DNA from: Deltaproteobacteria bacterium UBA3076
Lineage (GTDB): Bacteria; Desulfobacterota; Dissulfuribacteria; Dissulfuribacterales; UBA3076
Direction: 5' to 3'
Assembly (NCBI GenBank): GCA_002367355.1
Contig: DFBQ01000087.1
Coordinates: forward strand, 1-21,632
DNA length: 21,632 nucleotides
A program made the position numbers and the translations under genes. The notes below the pieces were generated by a model. It did not search any database. It was given only the letters and a program-made list of their open reading frames with translations, and had not been told where the DNA came from. Numbering within the stretch: the stretch's first letter is position 1; the number at the start of each line of letters is the position of its first letter. Below are positions 14,997 to 21,632 of this stretch, piece after piece.

Positions 14997-15212
14997 ATTT
15001 CTTTTTGCAAATTCAAAGGTCAGCGGATCTATCTCAATGGCTACAACCAGACCATCTGTTCCGACGATTTCTCGCACAATAGCTGCCCCATAGCCAGACC
15101 CCAGACCGACCTCAAGAAACATATGACCTTCATCCAGACCCAGGGGCTCATAAAACAGCGCATAGCTGTGAGGGCATGATATAGTCGCCTCCTCGCCTGG
15201 AAGGGACAGAGG

Positions 15213-15556
15213 AACTTTTCGTTGTCCTGGGTCTCTCCGGTACCAATGACCACCATTGTCAAGGCATCGTCATCCAAAATGACATTGAAACCCCTTTCCC
15301 TTGAGATGAGCCGGTCCACAGCAGGCGATGTCATACATTAGCCAATCCCCAAATCCATGGACACGTCTTAATCTATCTTTTAACACCATCATGTTGTTGT
15401 TTACTCAACTGGTATTCCAGGCAGCACTGAACTATATAGCCGATCTTCTATTGACTCTGGCTCATTCCGTTTTTAAGATTGGGTATAAACTGTTTTTCGA
15501 TACATGTTCAGTCAAACCAAAAATCGTATTGAACAGGCAATGAGGAGAGTACAGAC
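15213..15556. other. Interval without a supportable gene
   Basis: Upstream of the broken methyltransferase there is no convincing coding sequence. A minus-strand frame (from 15334) and a plus-strand frame (15328-15543) are open, but neither resembles a protein family nor has a ribosome-binding site. The minus strand may contain decayed N-terminal methyltransferase sequence. The last bases carry the Shine-Dalgarno GAGGAGAG of the DUF2267 gene. Confidence 0.5.
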
Positions 15557-15934
15557 ATGAAGAGGGATGAATTCGTCAAAAAGGTCCAGGGAAAGGCACA
15601 ATTATCCAACAGAGATGAGGCCATTTGGGTTAGCGACACGATCTTAAAGACACTTTCCGAGCGGCTTACAGAAAAAGAGGCGTTTGACGTGGCTTCTCAG
15701 CTCCCCCAGGAGCTTAAAGGTCTCATTGGAGGCGCCAAGGAAAAGATAATCAAGATGGATTCCCAGGAATTTGTTAGACGAGTCGCCGAGTTACTGGAAA
15801 TTACACCGGAAGAGGCAGAGCGATATATAAAGGCGACTTTTTCAGTCCTCAAATCTGCCATCTCTCCAGGTGAGATAAAAGATGTCCTTGCCCAATTGCC
15901 CGAAGATCTCGCCGGCATGTTGGCACAAGCCTGA
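15557..15934 (+). CDS. DUF2267 family protein
   Basis: This 125-residue acidic, all-helical protein matches the DUF2267 pattern of two similar halves: MKRDEFVKKVQGKAQLSNRD... with LPQELKGLIGG (about 50-60), and a second half SQEFVRRVAELLEITPEEAE... with LPEDLAGMLAQA at the end. Each half has the recurring features EFV, a helical hairpin and a terminal LPxxL segment. A strong GAGGAGAG lies 7 bases before the ATG. No membrane segment is present. The biochemical function of the family is unknown. It is a single-gene unit between the broken methyltransferase and RAYT debris. Confidence 0.88.
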   Translation: MKRDEFVKKVQGKAQLSNRDEAIWVSDTILKTLSERLTEKEAFDVASQLPQELKGLIGGAKEKIIKMDSQEFVRRVAELLEITPEEAERYIKATFSVLKSAISPGEIKDVLAQLPEDLAGMLAQA

Positions 15935-16082
15935 CATCTTGAGTGATCATCCCTTGTCATCTGATGATTATGCAGCGACTGCGATCTCGGGATAGAGGTT
16001 AACTTATTGCACTCGGAGTGATATAGGGAACCGGACAGATTTTCTGCAACGTTTGGTAGCAGGACCCGCAAGGTGTCCAGGG

Positions 16083-16239
16083 CACGCAGGTTATTTTGTC
16101 AATTGGCAGTTGGGAAGATGGGTTACCCTGGAGCGGAAGTTGCGCGTTTTCTTGGAGTTACTACTTCTGCAGTGGTACGGGCTGCTAAGACTGAAGAACT
16201 CAAAGAGGTTCATAAGTATCTGTAAGTTCATTCAGACAC
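16083..16239 (+). repeat. 157-bp direct repeat, copy 2 (other copy at 7956-8112)
   Basis: This copy matches 7956-8112 over its full length with about eight differences. It carries the more intact version of the RAYT C-terminal reading frame. Confidence 0.85.
16088..16225 (+). pseudogene. RAYT transposase, C-terminal fragment (copy D)
   Basis: The frame reads RLFCQLAVGKMGYPGAEVAR, FLGVTTSAVVRAAKTEELKE and VHKYL with TAA at 16223-16225, the C-terminal HTH-like tail of RAYT proteins. Nothing upstream resembles the catalytic part. It starts abruptly at the edge of the 157-bp repeat. Confidence 0.75.
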
Positions 16240-16614
16240 GTCCCCTTGTTCTTATCTGATAACTCTTCTGCCAGTTTGTAAACATCCAACTCGTAAACTC
16301 GTTTCATCTCTCTCCAATTTCTAATTGCCAGTTTCAAGCCGTTCATCTCTCCCAAATTTCTACTTTCCAATTTCAAGTTTCAAGCCGTGAACGGCTACGA
16401 ATTCCATTATTATGAAGCGTGCTAAATGGTCCTGAGGTAACCAGTCATCAACAGAAGTAGTAGAAGATAAGGTTATTTTAGACTATAGTTGCAAGAATTG
16501 TAATTCATAGAACTCACCACCAACACTATCTAATTGATTTTATAGATATTTTGCTAAACAACCAGCTGATATGCAACTAATGTTTGCAGGACAGCCTCCA
16601 AGGAGGAATCTTCT
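16240..16614. other. Non-coding interval with C/T-rich repeated phrases
   Basis: No gene is supported. The first half contains repeated phrases such as CCAATTTC, TTTCAAGCCGT and TTTCTAATTGCC, of the kind that accumulates between genes in this sort of genome. The second half is AT-rich and should hold the cyclophilin promoter, but I see no clear -35/-10 pair. GGAGGAA at the end is the cyclophilin ribosome-binding site. Confidence 0.5.
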
Positions 16615-17100
16615 ATGACCAAGAAGCAGTGGGATAGTTCACCTGAGATGCAGATTGATCTAATCAAGATGTATAAGGCAACGATTGAGACCAACAAGGG
16701 CATTATTGAATTGGAGCTCTACCCGCAACACGCACCGAAAACGGTCAACAACTTCGTGTTCCTGGCCCGAGATGGGTTCTACGATGGCGTAACGTTCCAC
16801 CGGGTGATCAGCGATTTCATGATCCAGGGGGGAGATCAGACAGGTACAGGGCGAGGTGGTCCTGGCTATACGTTTGAAGATGAGATAGAGGGAAATCCCC
16901 TGAAACACGAGAGGGGAGTGATCTCGATGGCGAACGCCGGCCCGAACACGAACGGGAGCCAGTTCTTCATTACGCATTCACCGCAGCCGCACTTGAATGG
17001 TAGGCACACAGTGTTTGGGAAAGTGGGGAAGGGGATAGAGGTAGTGGATGCAATTCAGGAGGGCGATGAAATGAAGAGAGTGGAGATAAGCGAGGGATAG
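16615..17100 (+). CDS. Peptidyl-prolyl cis-trans isomerase, cyclophilin type (cytoplasmic)
   Basis: This 161-residue protein is a compact cyclophilin. The core begins at about residue 21 ([20 protein letters not shown]) and shows the family signature [25 protein letters not shown], with the catalytic Arg in FHRV, then [18 protein letters not shown] and a final [11 protein letters not shown]. The tryptophan that confers cyclosporin binding in human CypA is replaced by His (HLNGRH), as is common in bacteria. No signal peptide is present, so it acts in the cytoplasm on prolyl bonds during folding. GGAGGAA precedes ATG 16615. A short extra N-terminal extension of about 20 residues is seen. The phosphodiesterase and an exported cyclophilin follow on the same strand. 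Confidence 0.93.
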   Translation: MTKKQWDSSPEMQIDLIKMYKATIETNKGIIELELYPQHAPKTVNNFVFLARDGFYDGVTFHRVISDFMIQGGDQTGTGRGGPGYTFEDEIEGNPLKHERGVISMANAGPNTNGSQFFITHSPQPHLNGRHTVFGKVGKGIEVVDAIQEGDEMKRVEISEG

Positions 17101-17127
17101 AGCGAAGAAAAATAGGAAACTCGCCAA

Positions 17128-17637
17128 ATGAGTTATTTGATGTCAAAAAAATTGCACCACAAGACCAATTATCTCGTTGGCGTCATCTCCGATACGCACG
17201 GTTTTCTTCCGCCAGGGGCTGTCAAGACATTCCAGGGCACGGACTTGATCATTCATGCTGGGGACATTGGTAAGCCGGATATACTTAAAGCTTTGCAATC
17301 AATCGCTCCTGTTGTCGCAGTACAAGGAAACATGGATTATGGCGAATGGACGGATGATCTCGCTCAGACAGAAGTAGTTGAAATAGGCGAGGTCTTGCTG
17401 TATGTGCTTCATGATGTGTATCAACTCGACGTAGAGCCGTCTGCGGCCGGTTTTGGTGCCGTTATAAGTGGTCATTCTCACAGGCCTTCTGTTGAGGATG
17501 TGCGTGGGGTGCTGTTTTTAAATCCAGGTAGTGCGGGGCAGCCAAGACACGGATATCCAGCCTCTGTCGCTTTGCTTCAAATACATGGAACCTATTTGGG
17601 TGCACAGTTTGTTGAACTGGAAGGAATTTCGTTATAG
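17128..17637 (+). CDS. YfcE/MJ0936-type metallophosphoesterase
   Basis: This 169-residue cytoplasmic protein carries the calcineurin-like phosphoesterase motifs in order: GVISDTHG (residues 18-25), IIHAGDIG (about 41-48), VQGNMDYG (about 65-72), the histidine of VLHDV (about 91-95) and SGHSHRP (about 114-120), ending with FLNPGSAGQPR. All metal-ligand residues (Asp, His, Asp, Asn, His, His-x-His) are present, so it should be an active two-metal phosphodiesterase. Family members hydrolyse cyclic or model phosphodiesters; the true substrate is usually unknown. A GGAAA lies before ATG 17128; ATG 17140 is an alternative start. It lies 27 bases after the cyclophilin and is probably co-transcribed with it. 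Confidence 0.9.
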   Translation: MSYLMSKKLHHKTNYLVGVISDTHGFLPPGAVKTFQGTDLIIHAGDIGKPDILKALQSIAPVVAVQGNMDYGEWTDDLAQTEVVEIGEVLLYVLHDVYQLDVEPSAAGFGAVISGHSHRPSVEDVRGVLFLNPGSAGQPRHGYPASVALLQIHGTYLGAQFVELEGISL

Positions 17638-17715
17638 ATTCTGCATTAAAGCAGGTATTATCCCTGTCCTGAATGTGAGAAATGCCGATTATTCCATCAA
17701 AAAAGGAGAGCTAAA

Positions 17716-18288
17716 TTGGAAAAGATTACAAGCATCCTTGTTATTGCTCTGCTCGTGGCTATCCCATGCGTCTGGGCGGACTCGTCAAACCCGCGCGTGC
17801 GCCTGGAAACTAATCAGGGTGTCATCATGCTGGAACTTGATTCGCAGGCAGCTCCGAAAACGGTTGAGAATTTCCTCCATTATGTCAGCGACGGATTTTA
17901 CGATGGAACCATCTTTCATCGAGTGATCAAAGGATTCATGATTCAAGGAGGAGGTTTAACTACCGACATGCGGAAAAAACCTACTCGGGATTCGATTGTC
18001 AACGAGGCTGACAACGGACTCAAAAACCAGCGAGGCACCATGGCCATGGCGCGCACGGCAAATCCCCACTCAGCCACCGCTCAGTTCTTCATCAATTCAG
18101 CGGACAACCCCTTCCTGGATCATAGAGGAAAGACCACAAAGGATTGGGGCTATTGTGTATTTGGCAGGGTAGTGGAAGGTATGAAAGTAGTGGACTCTAT
18201 TGAGAGACTACCAACCACCGTCAAGACCGGACACCGCGACGTGCCGATTTCTTCAGTGATGATTGAACGGGCGGTATTGGTGAAATAA
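17716..18288 (+). CDS. Exported peptidyl-prolyl isomerase, cyclophilin type
   Basis: The start is TTG 17716, supported by AAGGAGAG just upstream and by the signal peptide it produces: [21 protein letters not shown], with likely cleavage after VWA. The mature part is a full cyclophilin: [36 protein letters not shown] with the catalytic Arg, [19 protein letters not shown] and [17 protein letters not shown]. Insertions around the MRKKPT and [10 protein letters not shown] loops are those of bacterial periplasmic PpiA/PpiB-like proteins. The protein should catalyse proline isomerisation in the periplasm. Together with the cytoplasmic cyclophilin 600 bp upstream it forms a two-compartment pair. It lies 78 bases after the phosphodiesterase. 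Confidence 0.92.
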   Translation: MEKITSILVIALLVAIPCVWADSSNPRVRLETNQGVIMLELDSQAAPKTVENFLHYVSDGFYDGTIFHRVIKGFMIQGGGLTTDMRKKPTRDSIVNEADNGLKNQRGTMAMARTANPHSATAQFFINSADNPFLDHRGKTTKDWGYCVFGRVVEGMKVVDSIERLPTTVKTGHRDVPISSVMIERAVLVK

Positions 18289-18443
18289 CCCGGTTCTCAT
18301 GGTTTGTCTCGTGTTTTCGCGATCAACTTGAATAGCTCTACCTCACAGTTCGTATGTTGAGCAAGTGCAAGAGGGCGATATTATCCGGATATGTGTCTCA
18401 AAAAGCTGGTACTACAAAAAAAGACTGTTTATATCTGGAGAAA

Positions 18444-18471
18444 TTGAACAATAGCAAGTTAGCAGTATAAC
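18444..18471 (+). promoter_or_regulatory. Candidate promoter of the DUF2786-like gene
   Basis: TTGAAC (18444-18449), a 16-bp spacer and TATAAC (18466-18471) lie 43 bases before ATG 18514. A second possible promoter (TTGAGC 18357-18362, 16 bp, TATTAT 18379-18384) lies further upstream. Confidence 0.45.
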
Positions 18472-18513
18472 TGTCGATGCATAAAAAAAAGCAGGACTGG
18501 TGGATGATAAAGT

Positions 18514-18960
18514 ATGAACGAAGCTGATCTGATTAGTAAACTAATCAAGATCGAAGGCCTGTTTGCCGGCGCTGCTACAGAGGGTGAACGTAATTCTGCT
18601 GAACGTGCCAAACAACGTATATTACAGCGGCTCAAGGGGTTGTTGCCCGAAGATCCGCCGATAGAGTACAAATTTACTTTTACTGACATGTGGTCACGGA
18701 AGGTCTTTGTCGCATTACTGCGTCGCTACGATTTAAGGCCATACCGATATTACAGACAGCGTTACACAACAGTAATGGTCCGGGTTCCGGAAAGGTTTGT
18801 GGATGAAACGCTTTGGCCGGAATTCCAAAAGATCAAAGATGAACTGAACGCCTATCTGGAGGAAGTTACAGACAGGATTGTTAAGAAAGTCCTCCATGAA
18901 GACAGTTCAGATACAATAGTCGTTGATGAGCCTCACCAGCTTGGTGCAAGCAGTAAGTAG
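18514..18960 (+). CDS. Small uncharacterised protein with DUF2786-like N terminus
   Basis: The 148-residue protein begins MNEADLISKLIKIEGLFAGA followed by TEGERNSAERAKQRILQRL, which resembles the helical DUF2786 domain (a leading Lys-Ile-x-x-Leu helix and an ExxxAxxxAxxRI helix). The rest contains FTDMWSRKVFVALLRRYDLR and many Arg/Tyr residues (PYRYYRQRYTTVMVRVP), then an acidic helical C terminus. No membrane segment or catalytic motif is apparent. The ribosome-binding site is poor (GGTGGATGA at long spacing). It is a monocistronic gene bounded downstream by the 78-bp MITE. Function is unknown. Confidence 0.75.
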   Translation: MNEADLISKLIKIEGLFAGAATEGERNSAERAKQRILQRLKGLLPEDPPIEYKFTFTDMWSRKVFVALLRRYDLRPYRYYRQRYTTVMVRVPERFVDETLWPEFQKIKDELNAYLEEVTDRIVKKVLHEDSSDTIVVDEPHQLGASSK

Positions 18961-18983
18961 TGTCAGGCTTAATTAACTAAGTC

Positions 18984-19061
18984 GTAACTTCTCAATAAGT
19001 CCGGGTAACAGTCACTGGATAGTCGCAAAATATGATTTGCCCGGACTTATTGAGAAGTTAC
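18984..19061. mobile_element. IS66-like MITE, 78 bp, uninterrupted copy
   Basis: The ends are perfect 22-bp inverted repeats beginning GTAACTTCTCAATAAGTCCG. The flanks ACTAAGTC (18976-18983) and CCTAAGTC (19062-19069) agree in seven of eight bases, an aged 8-bp target duplication. The interior matches the 149-bp copy at 14848-14996 except that the 71-bp palindrome is absent, so this is the empty form. Confidence 0.88.
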
Positions 19062-19183
19062 CCTAAGTCTTATATATTTCCGGTATTTTCTTGCCAAAAC
19101 ATAACCTGTTGAGAACATAGACGATTTGAGTCCAGAGCTGGAATGTAATGTAATGTCTGTGGCCAAATTTTTAAGGTAAACAC

Positions 19184-19246
19184 ATGCCGTCGAAAAAATC
19201 ACGATTAAGCAAAGACGAGATGGATGAAATCATTGCTGAAGCCTGA
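19184..19246 (+). other. Possible 20-residue ORF
   Basis: ATG 19184 opens a short frame, MPSKKSRLSKDEMDEIIAEA, ending TGA 19244-19246, with AAGGT upstream. The basic start and acidic helix resemble the N terminus of small antitoxin-like proteins, but nothing identifiable remains. It may be a truncated gene or chance. Confidence 0.25.
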
Positions 19247-19262
19247 AAAAATCAGGTTTTTT
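19242..19262 (+). terminator. Short hairpin with T6, possible rho-independent terminator
   Basis: CCTGA-AAAAA-TCAGG followed by TTTTTT forms a 5-bp stem and U-run for plus-strand transcripts; it overlaps the stop of the 20-codon ORF. The stem is short, so strength is doubtful. Confidence 0.4.
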
Positions 19263-19276
19263 GACATAAATCAACT

Positions 19277-20152
19277 TCAATCCGATCTTATCCTTGGATC
19301 CAGGGCGTCTCTCAGCCCTTCTCCCAACAGGTTGTAGCCAAGTACGGTCACAAGGATTGATAGGCCAGGAAACAACGAAAGCCACCAGGCTATCTCCAGG
19401 TTGTCCTTACCTTCAGTAAGCATGTTGCCCCAGCTTGGAGTAGGAGGCTGAACACCGATTCCGAGAAAACTAAGGGCGCTCTCAGTGAGAATTGCACCAC
19501 CGACTCCGAGTGTGGTTGCCACAAAAATAGGGGCCACTGCATTTGGCAAAATATGTGAAAAGACTACCCTTGCATTGGAGGCACCTGATATCCTGGCTGC
19601 CAGCACGAAATCACGCTGCCTGAGACTCAGGAATTCCGCCCTTACAAGCCGGGCCACCCCCATCCAGCTTGTGAGACCTATCACCGCCATGATGTTCAAG
19701 ATTGATGGCTCAAGAAAGGCAATAACAGCCATTATGAGAAAGATAGTGGGGAAGCAGAGTATTATGTCCACAAAACGCATAATCAGTCCGTCTATCCACT
19801 TGCCGTAAAATCCGGCAAGGGCACCAAGGATAGTGCCAATGACTGTTGCAATCCCGACAGCTACAATCCCCACCAGCAAGGATATTCTCGCTCCATAAAT
19901 AAGCCTTGAAAGACAGTCCCTGCCAAGTGGATCAGTACCAAGTAGATGGGCCTTTGAAGGTGACTCAAGAATATGCCAGGTATCTATTGCCTGTGGATCA
20001 TAAGGGGCAAGCCAGGGAGCGGAAAGGGCAACAAGACAGAGAAGTCCCACTATTAAAAACCCTGCCACTGCCAAAGGATTGTTTCCCAACCGACCCAACC
20101 AGGGAATTTGGTGATTTGGTGATTTGGTGATTTGGTGATTGACGGCTTCCAT
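19277..20152 (-). CDS. Oligopeptide/dipeptide ABC transporter permease (OppC/DppC type)
   Basis: The protein has up to 291 residues. From about residue 17 it is a normal OppC/DppC permease: RLGNNPLAVAGFLIVGLLCL (first membrane helix), a periplasmic loop with HLLGTDPLGRDCLSRLIYGA (family signature), then helices through LVGIVAVGIATVIGTILGAL and the cytoplasmic EAA coupling loop EFLSLRQRDFVLAARISGASN...HILPNAVAPI, ending ALDPRIRSD. It forms half of the inner-membrane channel with the OppB-type protein read before it. The first 15 residues (MEAVNHQITKSPNHQ) are encoded by an 8-bp tandem repeat and are not family-like, and no ribosome-binding site precedes ATG 20152; TTG codons inside WLGRLG are alternative starts. 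It lies 87 bases after OppB. Confidence 0.9.
   Translation of the reverse strand: MEAVNHQITKSPNHQIPWLGRLGNNPLAVAGFLIVGLLCLVALSAPWLAPYDPQAIDTWHILESPSKAHLLGTDPLGRDCLSRLIYGARISLLVGIVAVGIATVIGTILGALAGFYGKWIDGLIMRFVDIILCFPTIFLIMAVIAFLEPSILNIMAVIGLTSWMGVARLVRAEFLSLRQRDFVLAARISGASNARVVFSHILPNAVAPIFVATTLGVGGAILTESALSFLGIGVQPPTPSWGNMLTEGKDNLEIAWWLSLFPGLSILVTVLGYNLLGEGLRDALDPRIRSD
20107..20138. repeat. Four 8-bp tandem repeats at the start of the OppC-type gene
   Basis: TTTGGTGA is repeated four times without change. On the minus strand it encodes part of the first residues of the permease. The unit is not a multiple of three, so gain or loss of one unit would shift the frame between ATG 20152 and the conserved part of the protein. 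Confidence 0.85.
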
Positions 20153-20239
20153 AATTATCTGTGTTATTTATCAGGCTTGAGTGATTCCCATTCCTCTGAA
20201 AATAGACTGGTCTCTGTAATCCTCTAATCCCTCAATTCC

Positions 20240-21238
20240 TCAATCCTCCATCTGAACGCCTGTACGAATTCTCGGGTCTGCCAGGGCATAGCCAATATCG
20301 GCCAACTGGTTTCCGAGTAATGTCAACACAGAGACTATCACCAGGTTCCCCATGAGCAGAGGATAGTCCCTGGCCATAACGCTGGTCCACATGAGCTGAC
20401 CTACTCCCGGTATTGCAAAGATGGATTCAAAGATCACACTGCCGCCTATAAGGCCCGGAATAGACAGGCCCAGGATGGTTATTAAGGGTAAGAGAGCGTT
20501 TCTCAAGGCGTGCCGGTAGATCACCTTTCTTTCCGGCATACCCTTTGCCCTTGCAGTGGTAATATAGTCCTGCCTTAAGACCTCAAGCATTGAGGACCTG
20601 GTATAGCGTGACAGCCCTGCAAGTCCGCCCAGAGCAGATACAAGCACCGGCAGTATCAGGTGACGGCACCAGTCCAGCAGCTTTCCCCAACCTGACATCT
20701 GTTCATACCCCATAAGGCTGTGGAGCCCTGAGATGGGCAGCCATCCCAGGTGTACTCCAAAGTAGAGCATAAGAAGCAGGGCCACCCAGAAGGCCGGGGC
20801 CGCATAGGCAATAAAGACAAGGACCGTAGTGACCTGATCAAAAAAGCTGTTATGACGCACGGCAGCAGCCACACCTAAGGGGACCGCAACTACAAGTATC
20901 AAGCCTATTGCCAGGACGTTTATGAGCAGCGTAACCGGAAGCCGTTCCTTGATTTTGTCCCAAACAGGTCTCCTGTCCGGGGAAAACGACCGCCCAAGAT
21001 CCAGCACGACAAGCCCTTTAAGCCATTGCAAGTACTGTATGCGCAGGGGCCGGTCCAGGCCGTACTGGGCCCTCAGACGCTCTCTCATCTCAGGAGTCAT
21101 CTTGGGATTAAAGTCGGCCTGCAGACTCATGGGCTCACCCGGAGCAAGATGCATCACCATGAAAGATATGAGGGTTATGCCCAGGAAAGTAGGCCCAAGA
21201 GTAAGGATCTTTTTGATTAAATACAGAAGCAGCGCCAT
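20240..21238 (-). CDS. Oligopeptide/dipeptide ABC transporter permease (OppB/DppB type)
   Basis: This 332-residue inner-membrane protein has the standard OppB/DppB layout: first helix after [11 protein letters not shown], the conserved [11 protein letters not shown], the periplasmic segment [20 protein letters not shown] and LDLGRSF, helices such as [20 protein letters not shown], and the cytoplasmic EAA loop [20 protein letters not shown]...[12 protein letters not shown]. It ends [13 protein letters not shown]. Length is normal. Peptides are the usual substrates, but nickel or other small molecules are possible; no binding protein or ATPase gene is in the window. No ribosome-binding site precedes the ATG, which starts only 11 bases after a strong -10 box, suggesting leaderless translation. 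The OppC-type gene follows 87 bases downstream in the same direction. Confidence 0.93.
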   Translation of the reverse strand: MALLLYLIKKILTLGPTFLGITLISFMVMHLAPGEPMSLQADFNPKMTPEMRERLRAQYGLDRPLRIQYLQWLKGLVVLDLGRSFSPDRRPVWDKIKERLPVTLLINVLAIGLILVVAVPLGVAAAVRHNSFFDQVTTVLVFIAYAAPAFWVALLLMLYFGVHLGWLPISGLHSLMGYEQMSGWGKLLDWCRHLILPVLVSALGGLAGLSRYTRSSMLEVLRQDYITTARAKGMPERKVIYRHALRNALLPLITILGLSIPGLIGGSVIFESIFAIPGVGQLMWTSVMARDYPLLMGNLVIVSVLTLLGNQLADIGYALADPRIRTGVQMED

Positions 21239-21249
21239 ATCAGAAAATG

Positions 21250-21278
21250 ATTATACCGCAAAAAGTGATTCCGCTCAA
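21250..21278 (-). promoter_or_regulatory. Promoter of the permease operon
   Basis: On the minus strand TTGAGC (21273-21278), a 17-bp spacer and a perfect TATAAT (21250-21255) precede ATG 21236-21238 with only 11 bases between. Transcription would start about four to six bases before the ATG. Confidence 0.7.
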
Positions 21279-21632
21279 AATTCTCCGCTTTTACCTTTCC
21301 TGGCCATTTATTATCCTGATTTGTGATCATCAACATGCATAGTGACTAAATTTTTCGAGCTGTGCGGGTATAACATGGCCCCCACCTGAAGAAAGTATAA
21401 TTTTGCCATCTGCAAAAAAGCATCAGAAAGATCCACAGAAGGACGGGAAGTAGTACCAAACTCTCATCCATACAGAGTTGATGGAGAAATTGGGCGTTTT
21501 ACTTTTAAAACCCATAGTGTTTTTCAAGGGGGTCAAAAGACATATAACACAGCCCGCGATTTATTTATATGCCTGCAAGGTGTTGAGTTCTACAAAACGA
21601 TAGGTTTCAAAGATATCGCTATGATATAAGGT
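21279..21632. other. Window end: mostly non-coding, with an open frame 21390-21629 lacking a start
   Basis: Bases 21279-21389 show no gene. A plus-strand frame from 21390 to TAA 21627-21629 is open for 79 codons with protein-like composition (SHPYRVDGEIGRFTFKTHSV then FQGGQKTYNTARDLFICL), but it has no ATG, GTG or TTG at a sensible place and is preceded in frame by TGA 21387-21389. It may be the tail of a decayed gene. I do not recognise it. Confidence 0.35.

Larger units (their letters stand above)
14678..15212 (-). pseudogene. Protein-L-isoaspartate O-methyltransferase, broken gene
   Basis: Read on the minus strand from 15212, one frame gives PLSLPGEEATISCPHSYALF and then MFLEVGLGSGYGAAIVREIV with IEIDPLTFEFAKRN, the substrate loop and SAM-binding region of isoaspartate methyltransferases. 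At codon RN the gene is cut by a 149-bp MITE (14848-14996). It then resumes with RNLEKTGYDDIVVVKGDGGL and ends VIRRWVPMTKYLSPDESVAEA... with TAA at 14678-14680. The usual middle and C-terminal part of the catalytic domain after GDGG is missing, so there is also an internal deletion. The sequence upstream of 15212 does not give a convincing N terminus in any frame. The enzyme that repairs isoaspartate in aged proteins is therefore non-functional here. Confidence 0.75.

Noticed and set aside
15328..15543. 71-residue plus-strand ORF before the DUF2267 gene
   Set aside because: It has no ribosome-binding site, no family resemblance and composition typical of AT-rich non-coding DNA.
20107..20138. 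Tandem repeats considered as a CRISPR fragment
   Set aside because: The 8-bp units are contiguous without spacers.

Overview
The window looks like an accessory-rich stretch of a Gram-negative bacterial chromosome, most likely a deltaproteobacterium (Desulfobacterota). That assignment is inference. It rests on the mixture of REP-associated tyrosine transposase (RAYT) fragments, palindromes of the TTCCCGCCTTCGCGGGAA type, short tandem repeats of the TTTGGTGA type, a periplasmic cyclophilin and Opp/Dpp-type permeases. No rRNA, tRNA or CRISPR array was seen. TAG is a normal stop codon here (it ends four other genes).

Region 1 (1-7179, plus strand) is one tightly packed operon, entered mid-gene. 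It holds the end of an unrecognised protein, a complete ABC importer of the TrpX/Y/Z-like type (binding protein, permease, ATPase), a cysteine-containing sensor-like protein, a histidine-kinase-like protein, and an NtrC-like AAA+ regulator. Most junctions are ATGA overlaps. The exception is the sensor/kinase junction: the two ORFs lie in the same frame and are separated by a single TAG codon, so they probably derive from one protein of about 793 residues. The regulator has a receiver-like domain and an intact P-loop, but it lacks the GAFTGA loop needed for sigma-54 contact and ends in a winged-helix-like segment instead of a Fis domain. Transporter plus sensor kinase plus non-sigma-54 AAA+ regulator is the best candidate here for an undescribed system.

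Region 2 (7180-16614) is a mosaic of small modules separated by dead RAYT pieces. The modules are a three-gene restriction-modification operon (HTH protein, zinc-ribbon DUF1156/COG1743-type methylase, PD-(D/E)XK nuclease), an intact DUF4143-type AAA ATPase on the minus strand, an internally deleted relative of that ATPase, an HhH DNA glycosylase-like protein, a broken protein-isoaspartate methyltransferase gene and a DUF2267 protein. The RAYT remnants carry nested insertions. A roughly 105-bp sequence sits at the same codon in two diverged RAYT copies; one of those copies is further interrupted by a 261-bp MITE with a 9-bp target duplication. A second MITE type (GTAA ends, 8-bp duplication, IS66-like) interrupts the methyltransferase gene and itself contains a 71-bp palindromic insertion. 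A second, empty copy lies at 18984-19061.

Region 3 (16615-18960, plus strand) is more ordinary: a cytoplasmic cyclophilin, a YfcE-type phosphodiesterase, an exported cyclophilin and a small DUF2786-like protein. Region 4 (19277-21238, minus strand) holds two oligopeptide/dipeptide ABC permeases (OppB/DppB then OppC/DppC), read from a strong promoter placed so close to the start codon that the message is probably leaderless. The rest of that transporter operon would lie beyond or elsewhere.
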